Both the position numbers and the translations under genes were made by a program. A DNA stretch of 64,000 nucleotides from Marinobacter sp. C7 (lineage in GTDB: Bacteria > Pseudomonadota > Gammaproteobacteria > Pseudomonadales > Oleiphilaceae), in assembly GCF_022343555.1 (NCBI RefSeq), contig NZ_JAKQZH010000001.1, forward strand, positions 1 to 64,000. Reading direction: 5' to 3'. Below the pieces are notes generated by a model that saw only the letters and a list, made by a program, of their open reading frames with translations, did not search any database and was not told where the DNA came from. Shown one piece after another: positions 38,590 through 47,541 of this stretch; within the stretch, counting starts at the first letter, position 1; every line of letters begins with the position of its first letter.

Positions 38590-39285
38590 TTATTTCTTCC
38601 TGAGGGTTCGTTCGATGTTGCCGCAGAGGGTATGGACGAACCCGATATCCCGCTCCGACAGCAGCGGCAGGCGTTCAAATACCCAATGTGAGAGCTTGCC
38701 TTCCGGCGGTGTGCCAACGTTGGGTAGCAATTGTTCGAGACGCTCCCGCAGGGCGCCGAGCCCGGCTTCGGCGGGGGCCGGATCGCTGGTTTCCTCCGGA
38801 GTGCTGACGGACAACCCGGACATCTCCCAGGCATAGAGCATGACGGACTGGGCCAGGTTCAAAGAGGGGTATGGCACCTTCATGGGTATCCCCGTCAGCA
38901 GGTCGCACAGGGCCAGTTCGTCGTTGGCCAGACCCCGATCCTCGCGCCCGAACACCAGGGCTGCAGTAGCGACCGAATTGCCCTTGTCCGACAGCGTGGA
39001 CCGCAAGCGCCCCGGAGGGTGCCAATCCTGGCGGTTGTGACGGGGTTTGGCAGAGGTGCCCATCAGCAGGTCTACGGAGTTTCGCACCGCAGCCAGATCA
39101 GGGAAAATGCGCGCGTTATCGAGAACATGATCGCTGCCGTGGGCCAGCCAGTGGGCTTCCGGGCGGGTGTGCAGGTCCGAGTTCACCAGCCACAGTTCGC
39201 CGAACCCCATGGTACACAGGGCACGGGCTGCTGCTCCGACGTTTTCCGGAACCTTGGGTTCGACAAGTACAAAGGCCAGTTGCAT
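38590..39285 (-). CDS. SPOUT-type RNA methyltransferase (TrmJ/LasT-like, YjtD group)
   Basis: 231 residues, about the length of E. coli LasT/YjtD (228). The SPOUT knot motifs are clear: LVEPKVPENVGAAARA (motif 1), LVFGREDRGLANDEL (motif 2) and PSLNLAQSVMLYAWEM (motif 3). Such enzymes 2'-O-methylate tRNA or rRNA; the exact nucleotide is not predictable here, and TrmJ itself usually has a longer C-terminus. GGAGG seven bases before ATG 39285 makes the start firm. The start codon overlaps that of the divergent methyltransferase gene by 2 bases. Confidence 0.85.
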   Translation of the reverse strand: MQLAFVLVEPKVPENVGAAARALCTMGFGELWLVNSDLHTRPEAHWLAHGSDHVLDNARIFPDLAAVRNSVDLLMGTSAKPRHNRQDWHPPGRLRSTLSDKGNSVATAALVFGREDRGLANDELALCDLLTGIPMKVPYPSLNLAQSVMLYAWEMSGLSVSTPEETSDPAPAEAGLGALRERLEQLLPNVGTPPEGKLSHWVFERLPLLSERDIGFVHTLCGNIERTLRKK

Positions 39286-40558
39286 GACATTTCCTCCGGC
39301 CGCGAGTTTACACGAGCCGACGACATCTTTTTACACCCGCTGGCAGGCTCTGAACGACTGGCTTGCCAGCCACGCGGATCTCTGGCGGCCGGCACCGTTC
39401 ATGGAGCCGGCCCCGGTATGGGCTCGTTCCTGGCCGGAGCTGTCGGCCTGGCTCGAAGCCCTCGGTGATGAGGAGTGCGAGTATTACGAACAGCACCTGA
39501 GCGAGTTTGCCAGACGAATCGGTGACTGGCTGCCTGCTCTGGCGGATTATGACCAGTGGACCGACGTGCCGGTGCTCGCTCCTTCGACAGGGCTCCGGAC
39601 CCGCGCAACTCTGCCCGAGGTGGATGCCACCGACATGCCCGGTCGCAAGCGGCTTCAGGCAGGGGCCTTCGCGGCCTCAGTGATCCCGTTGAGTCGCCCG
39701 GTGCTGGATTGGTGCTGCGGCAAGGGCCACCTGTCCCGAACGCTGGCGCGACAATGCCCGGAACCGGTTCAGGGGTTTGAGTGGGACCCTGCCCTGGTGG
39801 AGGACGGCAACCGGCTCGCCCGCCGGTTTGCCGATGCCGTAACCCTGAATTGTCAGGACGTGATGGCAGATGACCTCACCTGGCCGACGGGCTGCCATGG
39901 GGTGGCGCTGCACGCCTGTGGCGACCTTCATCGTCAGCTGATGCGCCGCGGCAGTGCGGCCGGCGCACCGCGCCTGAGCTTGTCACCCTGTTGTTATCAC
40001 CTGACGTCGACCACGCGTTACAGGCCACTGTCGGCAAAGGCGAACGGGCACCCGGACGCGCTTGAGCTGACCCGGAACGAGTTACGACTGGCGGTGCAGG
40101 AGACCGTCACCGCCCCGGCCAGGGTCCGGGCGCAGACCGCACTGGTCAGTCAGTGGCGGCTCGGCTTTGATGCCCTCCAGCGGCATCTGCGCGGTTGTGA
40201 CGAATACCTTCCGGTTCCCTCCCATCCGCCCCGGCTGGTGAACGAGGGGTTTGCGGCTTTCTGCCAATGGGCGGCGGCCAAAAAACAGCTGGAGTTGCCC
40301 CTGTCGGTGGACTGGCGGTCCTGGCTGGACGCCGGTCGCTACCGATTCGGACAGGTCCGCCGCCACGAACTGTTGCGCCACCTGTTCCGGCGGCCCCTGG
40401 AATTGTGGCTGGTGCTGGACTATGCGGTGTTTCTTGAAGAGCAGGGCTACCGGGTGCGGCTGGGTACGTTCTGCGACCGCTCCCTGACCCCCCGTAACCT
40501 GCTGCTGGATGCGGTCAGGGCTTGCGATACTCCACCCGCTCCACGCAGCCGTCCCTGA
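39284..40558 (+). CDS. SAM-dependent methyltransferase, METTL25-like
   Basis: 424 residues. Central Rossmann methyltransferase: motif I VLDWCCGKGHLSRTLARQ, acidic loop GFEWDPALVEDGNRL, motif IV GVALHACGDLHRQLM and a LSLSPCCYHLTS segment, a combination known from METTL25/RRNAD1-type methyltransferases. The N-terminal ~120 residues and the C-terminal ~150 are helical and unassigned. ATG 39284 has AAAGG eight bases upstream. It overlaps the divergent SPOUT gene by 2 bases at the start and the convergent DUF4124 gene by 44 bases at the end. Histidine, rRNA and protein targets are all possible. Confidence 0.75.
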   Translation: MTFPPAASLHEPTTSFYTRWQALNDWLASHADLWRPAPFMEPAPVWARSWPELSAWLEALGDEECEYYEQHLSEFARRIGDWLPALADYDQWTDVPVLAPSTGLRTRATLPEVDATDMPGRKRLQAGAFAASVIPLSRPVLDWCCGKGHLSRTLARQCPEPVQGFEWDPALVEDGNRLARRFADAVTLNCQDVMADDLTWPTGCHGVALHACGDLHRQLMRRGSAAGAPRLSLSPCCYHLTSTTRYRPLSAKANGHPDALELTRNELRLAVQETVTAPARVRAQTALVSQWRLGFDALQRHLRGCDEYLPVPSHPPRLVNEGFAAFCQWAAAKKQLELPLSVDWRSWLDAGRYRFGQVRRHELLRHLFRRPLELWLVLDYAVFLEEQGYRVRLGTFCDRSLTPRNLLLDAVRACDTPPAPRSRP

Positions 40559-40994
40559 AATACACATAGGTCAATTCATAGAGCGCACCGTAGTAGCGGG
40601 TCTGGTAAATCCAGACCTCCTTGGGGCTGGTATGCACCTCCGGGGGATTGCCGAACGCCCGCCGTACGTGATCCCGGGTCGTGCCCCGGACCACCTGTTC
40701 CCGGATCAGGTAGCGTCGAAGGTCCGTGGAGTTGATGAAGCGGCAGGTGGAAGCTGCCTCCGGTTGTTCGGCTTCCTGGTCCTGGCGTCGGGAGTCTGCC
40801 TTGGCCGGTTCGGGCAGGTTCTGATTGAAACGGCCGCCGATCCGGTTGTCCTTGAGCTCGATGGGCCTGGCATCATCGCCGCAGGGTTGGTCGGCGAAAG
40901 TGACAGAACCGTTGTTTTCGCAGCGGTAGACCTCGGCGAGGACCATCCCTGGAAAGGCTATCAAGAGGGCTGTGAGGAACCGAGTGCGATTCAT
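40515..40994 (-). CDS. DUF4124-domain periplasmic protein
   Basis: 159 residues with signal peptide ~1-20 (cleavage near MVLAE). The DUF4124 motif VYRCENNGSVTFADQPCGDD follows directly, then a charged linker rich in Gln/Glu/Ala. The C-terminal part (FGNPPEVHTSPKEVWIYQTR) resembles the SmpA/OmlA-type fold. DUF4124 proteins are small secreted proteins of unknown function. Two cysteines in the N-terminal domain may form a disulfide. Its last 44 bases overlap the convergent methyltransferase gene. Confidence 0.85.
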   Translation of the reverse strand: MNRTRFLTALLIAFPGMVLAEVYRCENNGSVTFADQPCGDDARPIELKDNRIGGRFNQNLPEPAKADSRRQDQEAEQPEAASTCRFINSTDLRRYLIREQVVRGTTRDHVRRAFGNPPEVHTSPKEVWIYQTRYYGALYELTYVYFRDGCVERVEYRKP

Positions 40995-41027
40995 CTGCTT
41001 ATGGCCATCAGTGAGTTTCCTCGCGCC

Positions 41028-41056
41028 AAAAAGAAAGGCGCCCGCAGGCGCCTTTC
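41028..41056 (-). terminator. Intrinsic terminator of the OmpA/TSP3 porin gene
   Basis: A perfect 10-bp GC-rich stem (GAAAGGCGCC with GGCGCCTTTC, 41033-41056) and 4-base loop, followed on the minus strand by five T residues (41032-41028). It lies about 20 bases beyond the porin stop and is the cleanest intrinsic terminator in the window. Confidence 0.88.
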
Positions 41057-41074
41057 GTCGATCCCGGTCTGGCC

Positions 41075-42271
41075 TTAACGACGCACCTGGATGCGCGCCT
41101 CGACCCGACGGTTTTCCGCCCGGCCCGCGGCGGTATCGTTGGAGGCGATCGGCGCCTCCTCGCCGTAACCGATGGCGTTCACCCTTTCAGGGTCAACGCC
41201 CAGGGGGCCGGTGAGGCGGGCTGCAACGGCTTCCGCGCGACGCTGTGAAAGGAACTGGTTGTAATCGGCGTCACCCATGCTGTCGGTGTGACCGGCGATC
41301 TCGACAATGGTTTCCGGATTCTCGTTCAGGAAATCGGCCACGCGACGAATTTCATCGTCATAGGCATCGCCGATGACCGAACTGTTGGTCGGGAATTTCA
41401 CCTCGATTTCGAAGGTCTCGATCGTCTCGGTGACACCCTCACAGCCGGTGGCATCGACCTCTGCGCCAGCGGTGGTGTCCGGGCACTCATCCCTGCTATT
41501 CACAACACCGTCATTGTCGTTGTCCAGCTCACAGCCACGGGCATCAACATCGGCGCCCTCGGGCGTATTCGGACAGGCATCCCGGGCATCGGCGACACTG
41601 TCCATATCGGCATCCGGTTCACAGCCGCTACCATCCACCACCGCGCCGGGGGTTGTGCCGGGACACTGGTCCCGGGTATCGGGCACGCCGTCGTTGTCAC
41701 TGTCGGCCGGGGCTGCTTCACCCACCGTACGATGAAACGCAAAGCTGATCCCGAGGGAGACCATGGTATCGAAGGTGCTCTCGTCAATACCGTGGAACTC
41801 GCGCAGGTCGCCGCGCAGGGAAATGCTGTCGCTGACGTTGTAACGTACACCGGCCCCGACATTCACCCGCGTTTCCTCGTGGTTGCTGCCTGCAGTTCGG
41901 GGTGCTGTGACATCCTCGCCAAAGTCGGCGTGGCCGGCACCCAACGCGAGGTACGGATTCCAGGCTTCATCCTGTCCGGCGAAATAATAAAGTCCGTCGA
42001 GCCGCAGTTCATCGAATTCCGAAGCCCCGTCGACATACTTGCGGTCCGCGTCGGCACGGGAGTACACCGCCTCGAGCGCCCAGTGCGGAGTAAAGCGGTA
42101 TTCCACACCGAGACCGAAGGTGCCGGTTTCGCTCAGGTCCCGCTTATCGTCGAAATACTGGAACCCCGCGAATGGGTTTATATAGATGGTTTCCTGGCGT
42201 TCCGCGGCCAGGGCCGGTGTGGCCAGGCTGGCGGTGAGGGCGGCTAAAGCTATCGGACGCATGATGTTCAC
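41075..42271 (-). CDS. OmpA/OprF-type porin with thrombospondin type 3 repeats
   Basis: 398 residues: signal peptide ~1-22, an eight-stranded barrel (~25-185; FGLGVEYRFTPHWALEAVYS), then three calcium-binding TSP3 repeats (DSDNDGVPDTRDQCPGT; DADMDSVADARDACPNT; DNDNDGVVNSRDECPDT), and a C-terminal OmpA domain (IAGHTDSMGDADYNQFLSQR) that binds peptidoglycan. This is the OprF-like layout of an outer-membrane protein that ties the envelope to the cell wall. The monocistronic gene ends in a clear intrinsic terminator; a 16-base palindrome lies 118 bases upstream of the start. Confidence 0.94.
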   Translation of the reverse strand: MNIMRPIALAALTASLATPALAAERQETIYINPFAGFQYFDDKRDLSETGTFGLGVEYRFTPHWALEAVYSRADADRKYVDGASEFDELRLDGLYYFAGQDEAWNPYLALGAGHADFGEDVTAPRTAGSNHEETRVNVGAGVRYNVSDSISLRGDLREFHGIDESTFDTMVSLGISFAFHRTVGEAAPADSDNDGVPDTRDQCPGTTPGAVVDGSGCEPDADMDSVADARDACPNTPEGADVDARGCELDNDNDGVVNSRDECPDTTAGAEVDATGCEGVTETIETFEIEVKFPTNSSVIGDAYDDEIRRVADFLNENPETIVEIAGHTDSMGDADYNQFLSQRRAEAVAARLTGPLGVDPERVNAIGYGEEAPIASNDTAAGRAENRRVEARIQVRR

Positions 42272-42388
42272 ACTGAACCTCCTGTTCGTTCGTCTTTGTT
42301 ACAGCTGCTTTTTTCTTGAAAATTAGGGTGTTGCCTGAAAGCTAGGTCAGCAGGTACGAAAAGACAAAAATTGATACGTTTCGTTACC

Positions 42389-42404
42389 TCCGTAATTCTA
42401 CGGA
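42389..42404. promoter_or_regulatory. 16-base palindrome upstream of the OmpA/TSP3 porin gene
   Basis: TCCGTAATTCTACGGA has perfect 6-base arms around ATTC. It lies between the helicase stop (42431) and the porin start (42271), in the likely promoter region of the porin. It could be an operator or a short hairpin for the end of the helicase transcript. No known regulator is matched. Confidence 0.35.
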
Positions 42405-42430
42405 CGTAGGGGGCGGGCAGATGCGGTGAA

Positions 42431-44701
42431 TCAGGCCAAAACGGTGAAGTAGAGATGAGCACTCTTTTTACTGAAATTGAGGGTGTCGCCCGTGTCGAAG
42501 CGGACTTCGAAGGAACTCTCATCCTCACCGACCAGGCTGCCGGCGCCGAAAATGGCATGGCTTACCCGCTGGCAGTGCCAGACAGGTGCCTGTCGATCCT
42601 CTGCTGCGGGAGCCGCACCCTCCAGGGTAATGCCCTCCCGATGGGCGTAACGCTGGCTCACCGGCGTGAGTGGAGCACCCAGCCTGACGGGGGAAGAGGA
42701 CCGGCCGCCCGAGTCCAGGTGCCGTCCCAGCTCCTCCGAGAGCTCGAAACAACATTCCTCCACAAACCGACTGGGCCCCTGGTCACCGTCGAGGTGCGGG
42801 CGAGTACTGAGTGGCCGGCTGATCAGGTGCAGCGCCTTCCTCGCCCGGGTCATGGCCACATACAGCAGCCGGCGCTCGCTCTCCAGGAATGCCCGGGCAT
42901 CATCGTGCGATCTGGGAGAGTAAGGCAGGTACTTTTCCTGCAGGCCGGGAATAATCACGACCGGCCATTCGAGCCCCTTGGTGCGGTGAATGGTGGATAG
43001 CAGCACGCCTCCTTCCTTGTTCTCGCCAGCCTGTTGTTTCAGGGTTTTCAGGTGCTGCAGCGCGCCCTCTGCATCGACATCGAGGCCCTTGAGATACTGC
43101 CGGAACCCTTGCACGGTATCGATCCGCTCCTCCGCGCTCTCATGGGTCAGCGCCAGACTGCGGATGCCTTCGTACAGGTCGGTGTGCTCGGCATAGACAC
43201 TGATCAGCCCCGCCACCGGCCCCCTGAATCCGGCCAGCTGCCCCAGCACCTCACCCAGCTTGCGCAGCTTTCGGGCGGGCATGGGCGCCAGGGCCTCGAA
43301 ATCCATGGCCAGAATCCGCTCATGCCAGGCCTCGGAGAAACCGGCCAGGAACTGCGCCAGATTCTCCAGCTCCGGCTCCTTCAGCCCGATATGGGGAAAC
43401 CGCAACAACAGCCGCGCCAGTTCCAGCCGATCTGAATCCGGAATCTGACCCAGCTTCCCCGTCACCACCATAAGCAGCGCGGTAATGGCCTGAACCTCAC
43501 GACTGAACAGCGCGCCCTTTCCGGCATCTATCCGGTAGGGAATCTGCCGGGCCAGCAACTTCAGCTCTATCGGCACACTCTGGCTCCAGACCCGGAACAG
43601 GATCGCTGTCTCCGACAACGCCCCGGTGTTCTGGCCTTCAAGAATCCGCAAAACCTTGTCGCTGTCACTCTCCACCCGGTGCAGGTAAACGCTGGTATCC
43701 GGCGTGGACGGGTGAGAGTGGCACAGTACATCCTTGCGCCCGGTGTTGTGACAGATCAGATGATTGGCCAGCAACGCCACCCGGTGGCCGTAGCGGAAGG
43801 TATAGCTCAGCGTCTGCTCCAACGGACTCTCGAACTCGTCACTGAACCGCTTGAGAATGAACTCCGGCTTCGCGCCCCGGAATTCGTAGATGGTCTGGTC
43901 CGGATCCCCAACCACCGTCACACGTGCGCGGTCACCGGCGACATAGCGCAGCAGCAGGTGCTGGATCTCGTTTGTGTCCTGGTACTCATCTACCAGAATC
44001 AGATCCATCTTGTTGCCCACCAGCCGTTGCAGCGGCGGATTCTGGTGAATCGCCATTACCGGTTCATACAGCATATCGGCGTAACTGATCCGGCTCTGGG
44101 ATTTGCGCCATTGCTCGAAGGCGTGGAACAGATCAATGAGGTACCTGTGCTTGTCCGAATACCCCAATTCTTCGAACACAATCTCCGCCGGCGACAGCGT
44201 GGTCTTCACCAGATCGATAAACCCGGTAGCCGTTTCCACAAAATCCTTCTTGTTGCGACGGATCTCATCCGCCAGATCCTCCGGTGCCAATCGCCGTGTC
44301 AGCTGCCAGGCCTGAAAACTTATCTCCTGCTCGGTCAGAATCTTCTCCGAAAACCCGGGCAGGTAACCCTCCCGCACAAACCGCTTGTACAGTCGCAACC
44401 CCATGGCGTGATACGTCCGGATCTCCGGCAACGCCAGCCCGGATTGGTGACACACTTCCTGGAGTTTTCGCCCGAAATCCACCCGGGCACTGCGGTTGAA
44501 CATCAGCACCAGCATCCGGTCCGGATCGTGGCCCTGCTCAAGCAGGTACCGGATCCGCCAGGCCAGCGTCGACGTCTTGCCGCTGCCCGCCACGGCAGTA
44601 ATCACCGAATGTTCGTAGCCGGCAGTAATGATCGCCCGCTGCTCATCGGTCAGAAAATCCGGCAGGTTCGAGGTGTCAGGAGTTTGGGGGTTGGTCGGCA
44701 T
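42431..44701 (-). CDS. UvrD/Rep-like superfamily 1 DNA helicase
   Basis: About 756 residues. SF1A motifs in order: FLTDEQRAIITAG (Q motif), Walker A AVAGSGKTSTL, motif II LILVDEYQDTNE, motif III GDPDQTIYEFRGA, TIHRTKGLEWPVVIIPGL (motif V) and RRLLYVAMTRARKAL (motif VI). It has Tyr in DEYQD where UvrD has Phe, and a shorter 2B region. A C-terminal Tudor-like tail (IFGAGSLVGEDESSFEVRFD) resembles the PcrA RNA-polymerase-binding end. It is distinct from the true uvrD at 55814. ATG 44701, ATG 44749 and GTG 44773 are all in frame, and none has a good ribosome site. Confidence 0.88.
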   Translation of the reverse strand: MPTNPQTPDTSNLPDFLTDEQRAIITAGYEHSVITAVAGSGKTSTLAWRIRYLLEQGHDPDRMLVLMFNRSARVDFGRKLQEVCHQSGLALPEIRTYHAMGLRLYKRFVREGYLPGFSEKILTEQEISFQAWQLTRRLAPEDLADEIRRNKKDFVETATGFIDLVKTTLSPAEIVFEELGYSDKHRYLIDLFHAFEQWRKSQSRISYADMLYEPVMAIHQNPPLQRLVGNKMDLILVDEYQDTNEIQHLLLRYVAGDRARVTVVGDPDQTIYEFRGAKPEFILKRFSDEFESPLEQTLSYTFRYGHRVALLANHLICHNTGRKDVLCHSHPSTPDTSVYLHRVESDSDKVLRILEGQNTGALSETAILFRVWSQSVPIELKLLARQIPYRIDAGKGALFSREVQAITALLMVVTGKLGQIPDSDRLELARLLLRFPHIGLKEPELENLAQFLAGFSEAWHERILAMDFEALAPMPARKLRKLGEVLGQLAGFRGPVAGLISVYAEHTDLYEGIRSLALTHESAEERIDTVQGFRQYLKGLDVDAEGALQHLKTLKQQAGENKEGGVLLSTIHRTKGLEWPVVIIPGLQEKYLPYSPRSHDDARAFLESERRLLYVAMTRARKALHLISRPLSTRPHLDGDQGPSRFVEECCFELSEELGRHLDSGGRSSSPVRLGAPLTPVSQRYAHREGITLEGAAPAAEDRQAPVWHCQRVSHAIFGAGSLVGEDESSFEVRFDTGDTLNFSKKSAHLYFTVLA

Positions 44702-44804
44702 GGCCGGTATTGTACTGGGCAACTGGTAGTGCGGATACCGGTCCCGCATAATCGAGATTCGTTTTTGAGGCACACCAGACTATAACTCACAGGTTTGCCG
44801 GTGA

Positions 44805-44908
44805 GTTGGGAAAGCCCCTTCCAAAACTGTGCGGAGCCAGGGATGGCGGAGCTCAAGCGCCACAGGGATGTGCCGCCAGGAGCGGGTTTTGGAAGGGGCT
44901 TTTCCAAC
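44805..44908 (+). repeat. Structured repeat element D1 (long-arm hairpin with two inner hairpins)
   Basis: 23-base arms 44805-44827 and 44886-44908 are complementary at all positions with one G-U pair. They enclose GCCAGGGATGGC and CACAGGGATGTG, two 4-bp hairpins each with a GGGA loop, separated by GGAGCTCAAGCG. The element lies in the divergent gap between the helicase and the DUF2237-tmcA operon, ending 30 bases before the DUF2237 start, so it probably lies in that gene's 5' leader or promoter. No target-site duplication is evident. Confidence 0.9.
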
Positions 44909-44938
44909 TTACCGCCACCAGATTGAAAGGCTTGAACC

Positions 44939-45316
44939 ATGGAAATGTCAGAATCCGTCAATGTGCTGGGTGAAAAACTGGAAACCTGCGGCACCGACCC
45001 CGAAACCGGCTTCTACCGCGATGGCTGTTGCAACGTCGGCCCCGATGACCTGGGCATCCACGCCGTCTGTGCTGTCGTCACCGACGACTTCCTCGAGTTT
45101 TCCAAAGCCCGCGGCAACGACCTCAGCACCCCGAGACCCGAGTTTGGCTTCCCCGGTCTCAAAGCCGGCGACAGCTGGTGCCTCTGTGCCGCTCGCTGGC
45201 AGGAAGCATTCGAAGCCGATGCAGCCCCCAGAGTCCGGCTGCGGGCCACACACCAGGCGGCTCTCGAAATCTGCGCCCTGAACAACCTCAAGGCCCACGC
45301 TGTAGATCTCAGCTGA
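44939..45316 (+). CDS. DUF2237-family protein
   Basis: 125 residues, small and soluble. The family signature is clear: NVLGEKLETCGTDPETGFYR, DGCCNVGPDDLGIHAVCAVV and GLKAGDSWCLCAARWQEA. The many conserved Cys and Asp residues suggest metal binding, but the function is unknown. The stop shares one base with the tmcA start (TGATG), so the two are translationally coupled, and the pair may be regulated together. The structured repeat D1 lies 30 bases upstream. Confidence 0.92.
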   Translation: MEMSESVNVLGEKLETCGTDPETGFYRDGCCNVGPDDLGIHAVCAVVTDDFLEFSKARGNDLSTPRPEFGFPGLKAGDSWCLCAARWQEAFEADAAPRVRLRATHQAALEICALNNLKAHAVDLS

Positions 45317-47472
45317 TGACCCGAACTACCAGTGGCAGGCCCACAGGACTATACGCCTGGTCCCGACTCGCGGAACGCCTGAGTGCGCTGGGGGAGCGGC
45401 GCCTTGTCCTCGTTGAAGGCGACCGCGATAGTGCACTGGCCTGGCTGCAGCAACTCCTGCCGGAGTTGCATCCGGCAACGGGTATCTGGACTGGCCCCCC
45501 GGAAGACCGTCCCGATACCGGGCTTACACCGGTGCCGCCTGCCAAAGCCCGGAGCTGGCTGGGCCGGGAACTGTCGGTCGTGGTCTGGGACGGATGGCAA
45601 GGTAATCCACCGGATGGCCTGGCAGCGATCATGGGCACCCTCAAGGCCGGCGGGCTGCTGTTCTGGCTGATGCCGCCGCTGGCCGATTGGGACCGGTTCC
45701 CGGATCCGGATTATCGGCGTACCGGCCTCGACAATGCGCGGCAGCACCGGTTTGCAGGCCGCATGGCGACCATGATCGGCAACGATCCCGCGGTGATTCG
45801 GGTCGATGTCCGGAGTCCGGAGCAGACACCGCTGCCTTCACTGCAAGTGCCGGACACTCCCTTCACCGTCGCAACCACCCCGGACCAACAGAGTCTGATC
45901 GATCAGCTGGTCCATTTCGGCCTTGGCCGCCGCCGGCGTCCGCTGGTGGTTACTGCAGACCGGGGCCGGGGCAAGTCCGCTGCCATGGGCATTGCCGCGG
46001 GCAGGCTGTTGCAGCAGGGCAGGGGGCGTATTCTGGTAACGGCACCGACTCGTGAAAGCGTTGATGCCTTGTTCCACCATGCCCGGCAAACCCTCGGGGG
46101 TGAAGTGACAGCCGACGACGGCAACAGCCTCACCACCCGGACCGGAGCCGAGCTCATATTCATGCCGGTGCAGCAACTGCTTGAACGACGACCACCGGGC
46201 GAAGTGGTCCTCGTCGATGAGGCGGCAGCCGTCCCGCCCCAGATGCTCGAGGCCATCCTTTTGGGATGGCCCAGGGTAGCCTTCTGCTCTACCGTCCATG
46301 GTTACGAAGGGGCAGGGCGCGGCTTTGCGATCCGCTTCCGTTCGGTGCTGGATCGCAGAACGCCGCACTGGCAAGCCGTCACCCTGACCGAACCGGTGCG
46401 CTGGGCCCGGGGCGATCCCCTGGAGGCGCTGGCATCGGACCTGTTCCTGTTATCCGCCTCCGGAATGGTTCGGGAGGATGCCCGGCTGCCAGCCGAAAGC
46501 GTCCGGATCGAGCGCTGGGATCCGGCCAAGGCGCCGGAGCCGGAGCTGGCAGAGGCGTTCGGTCTGCTGGTCGACGCCCACTACCGGACCACGCCGGCGG
46601 ATCTTCGCCAGTGGCTGGATGATCCCTCGACCGTAAGCTGGTGTGCCTGGCACGAGGGCCGCATCGTCGGGGTGCTCTGGGCGTCGATCGAAGGTGGTCT
46701 GAGCGAGGAGCTGGCGCAGAAGGTCAGCCTGGGCCAGCGTCGTATCCGTGGGCATCTGCTGGCCCAGTCCCTGGCTTCCCTTAGCGGGTTTCCGGAGGCC
46801 GCAATCGGGCAGATCCTCCGGGTGGTGCGGGTTGCTGTCGCGGGTCCGGCCCGGCGCAGTGGCGTCGGCAAGCGTCTGGTGGCTGCCGCGCGGGCGTGGG
46901 TCTCAGGGCAGCCGCTGGATAACCTGGGGACCAGCTTTGGTGGTAGCCCGGAATTGCTGGCCTTCTGGCAGTCCTGCGGGTTGCACGTGGTTCGCGTCGG
47001 TTTCCACCGTGAGAGTAGCAGCGGCGAATACCCGCTGCAGATGCTGACCGGTTCGACTCAGCGGGGTACCGGGCTGGTCGATCGCCTGAGGGGGCGACTG
47101 GCCCGGCACTGGTTGACTCTGGTGCCGCGGCACTGGTCTGCCATGCCGGCCGAATTGTTGGCGGCCATTACTGACGACCTGCCGGCGGTTCATAGCCTCA
47201 GCAGTGATGACCGGCGTGACCTGGCCAACTTTGCCTACGGGCACAGAGGTTTTGACCTTTGCCTGCCGGTGCTTCGGGACCTGTGTCAGGTGCCGGGGTG
47301 CATGAATTGGCTGAGGAGTGGGGGGGATCTGCCCCTCTGGACGGCAGCGGTGCTGCAGGGCCGCTCCTGGGCTGATGTGCAGGAGGCCGGCCTGTGCCGG
47401 GGCCAGCGTGACGGTGAGGACCGGCTCCGGATCCTGGTCCGTGAACTTCTGCAAAACGGACCGGAGATGTGA
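45316..47472 (+). CDS. tmcA: tRNA(Met) cytidine acetyltransferase
   Basis: 718 residues, a little longer than E. coli TmcA (671). It makes N4-acetylcytidine at the wobble position (C34) of elongator tRNA-Met using acetyl-CoA and ATP/GTP. Order: N-terminal DUF1726-type domain, RNA helicase-like module with Walker A VTADRGRGKSAAMG and motif II VLVDEAAAVPPQML, GNAT acetyltransferase (ILRVVRVAVAGPARRSGVGK; LGTSFGGSPELLAFW) and a C-terminal tRNA-binding part. ATG 45316 overlaps the DUF2237 stop and fits the family N-terminus; an upstream in-frame start at 45178 lies inside DUF2237. Confidence 0.95.
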   Translation: MTRTTSGRPTGLYAWSRLAERLSALGERRLVLVEGDRDSALAWLQQLLPELHPATGIWTGPPEDRPDTGLTPVPPAKARSWLGRELSVVVWDGWQGNPPDGLAAIMGTLKAGGLLFWLMPPLADWDRFPDPDYRRTGLDNARQHRFAGRMATMIGNDPAVIRVDVRSPEQTPLPSLQVPDTPFTVATTPDQQSLIDQLVHFGLGRRRRPLVVTADRGRGKSAAMGIAAGRLLQQGRGRILVTAPTRESVDALFHHARQTLGGEVTADDGNSLTTRTGAELIFMPVQQLLERRPPGEVVLVDEAAAVPPQMLEAILLGWPRVAFCSTVHGYEGAGRGFAIRFRSVLDRRTPHWQAVTLTEPVRWARGDPLEALASDLFLLSASGMVREDARLPAESVRIERWDPAKAPEPELAEAFGLLVDAHYRTTPADLRQWLDDPSTVSWCAWHEGRIVGVLWASIEGGLSEELAQKVSLGQRRIRGHLLAQSLASLSGFPEAAIGQILRVVRVAVAGPARRSGVGKRLVAAARAWVSGQPLDNLGTSFGGSPELLAFWQSCGLHVVRVGFHRESSSGEYPLQMLTGSTQRGTGLVDRLRGRLARHWLTLVPRHWSAMPAELLAAITDDLPAVHSLSSDDRRDLANFAYGHRGFDLCLPVLRDLCQVPGCMNWLRSGGDLPLWTAAVLQGRSWADVQEAGLCRGQRDGEDRLRILVRELLQNGPEM

Positions 47473-47541
47473 ACCGCTCGATTTAATTCCCGGCGGGTGC
47501 TGCCCAGAATAGGCCTACGTTCAAAAACAGAGATTGTTGAT

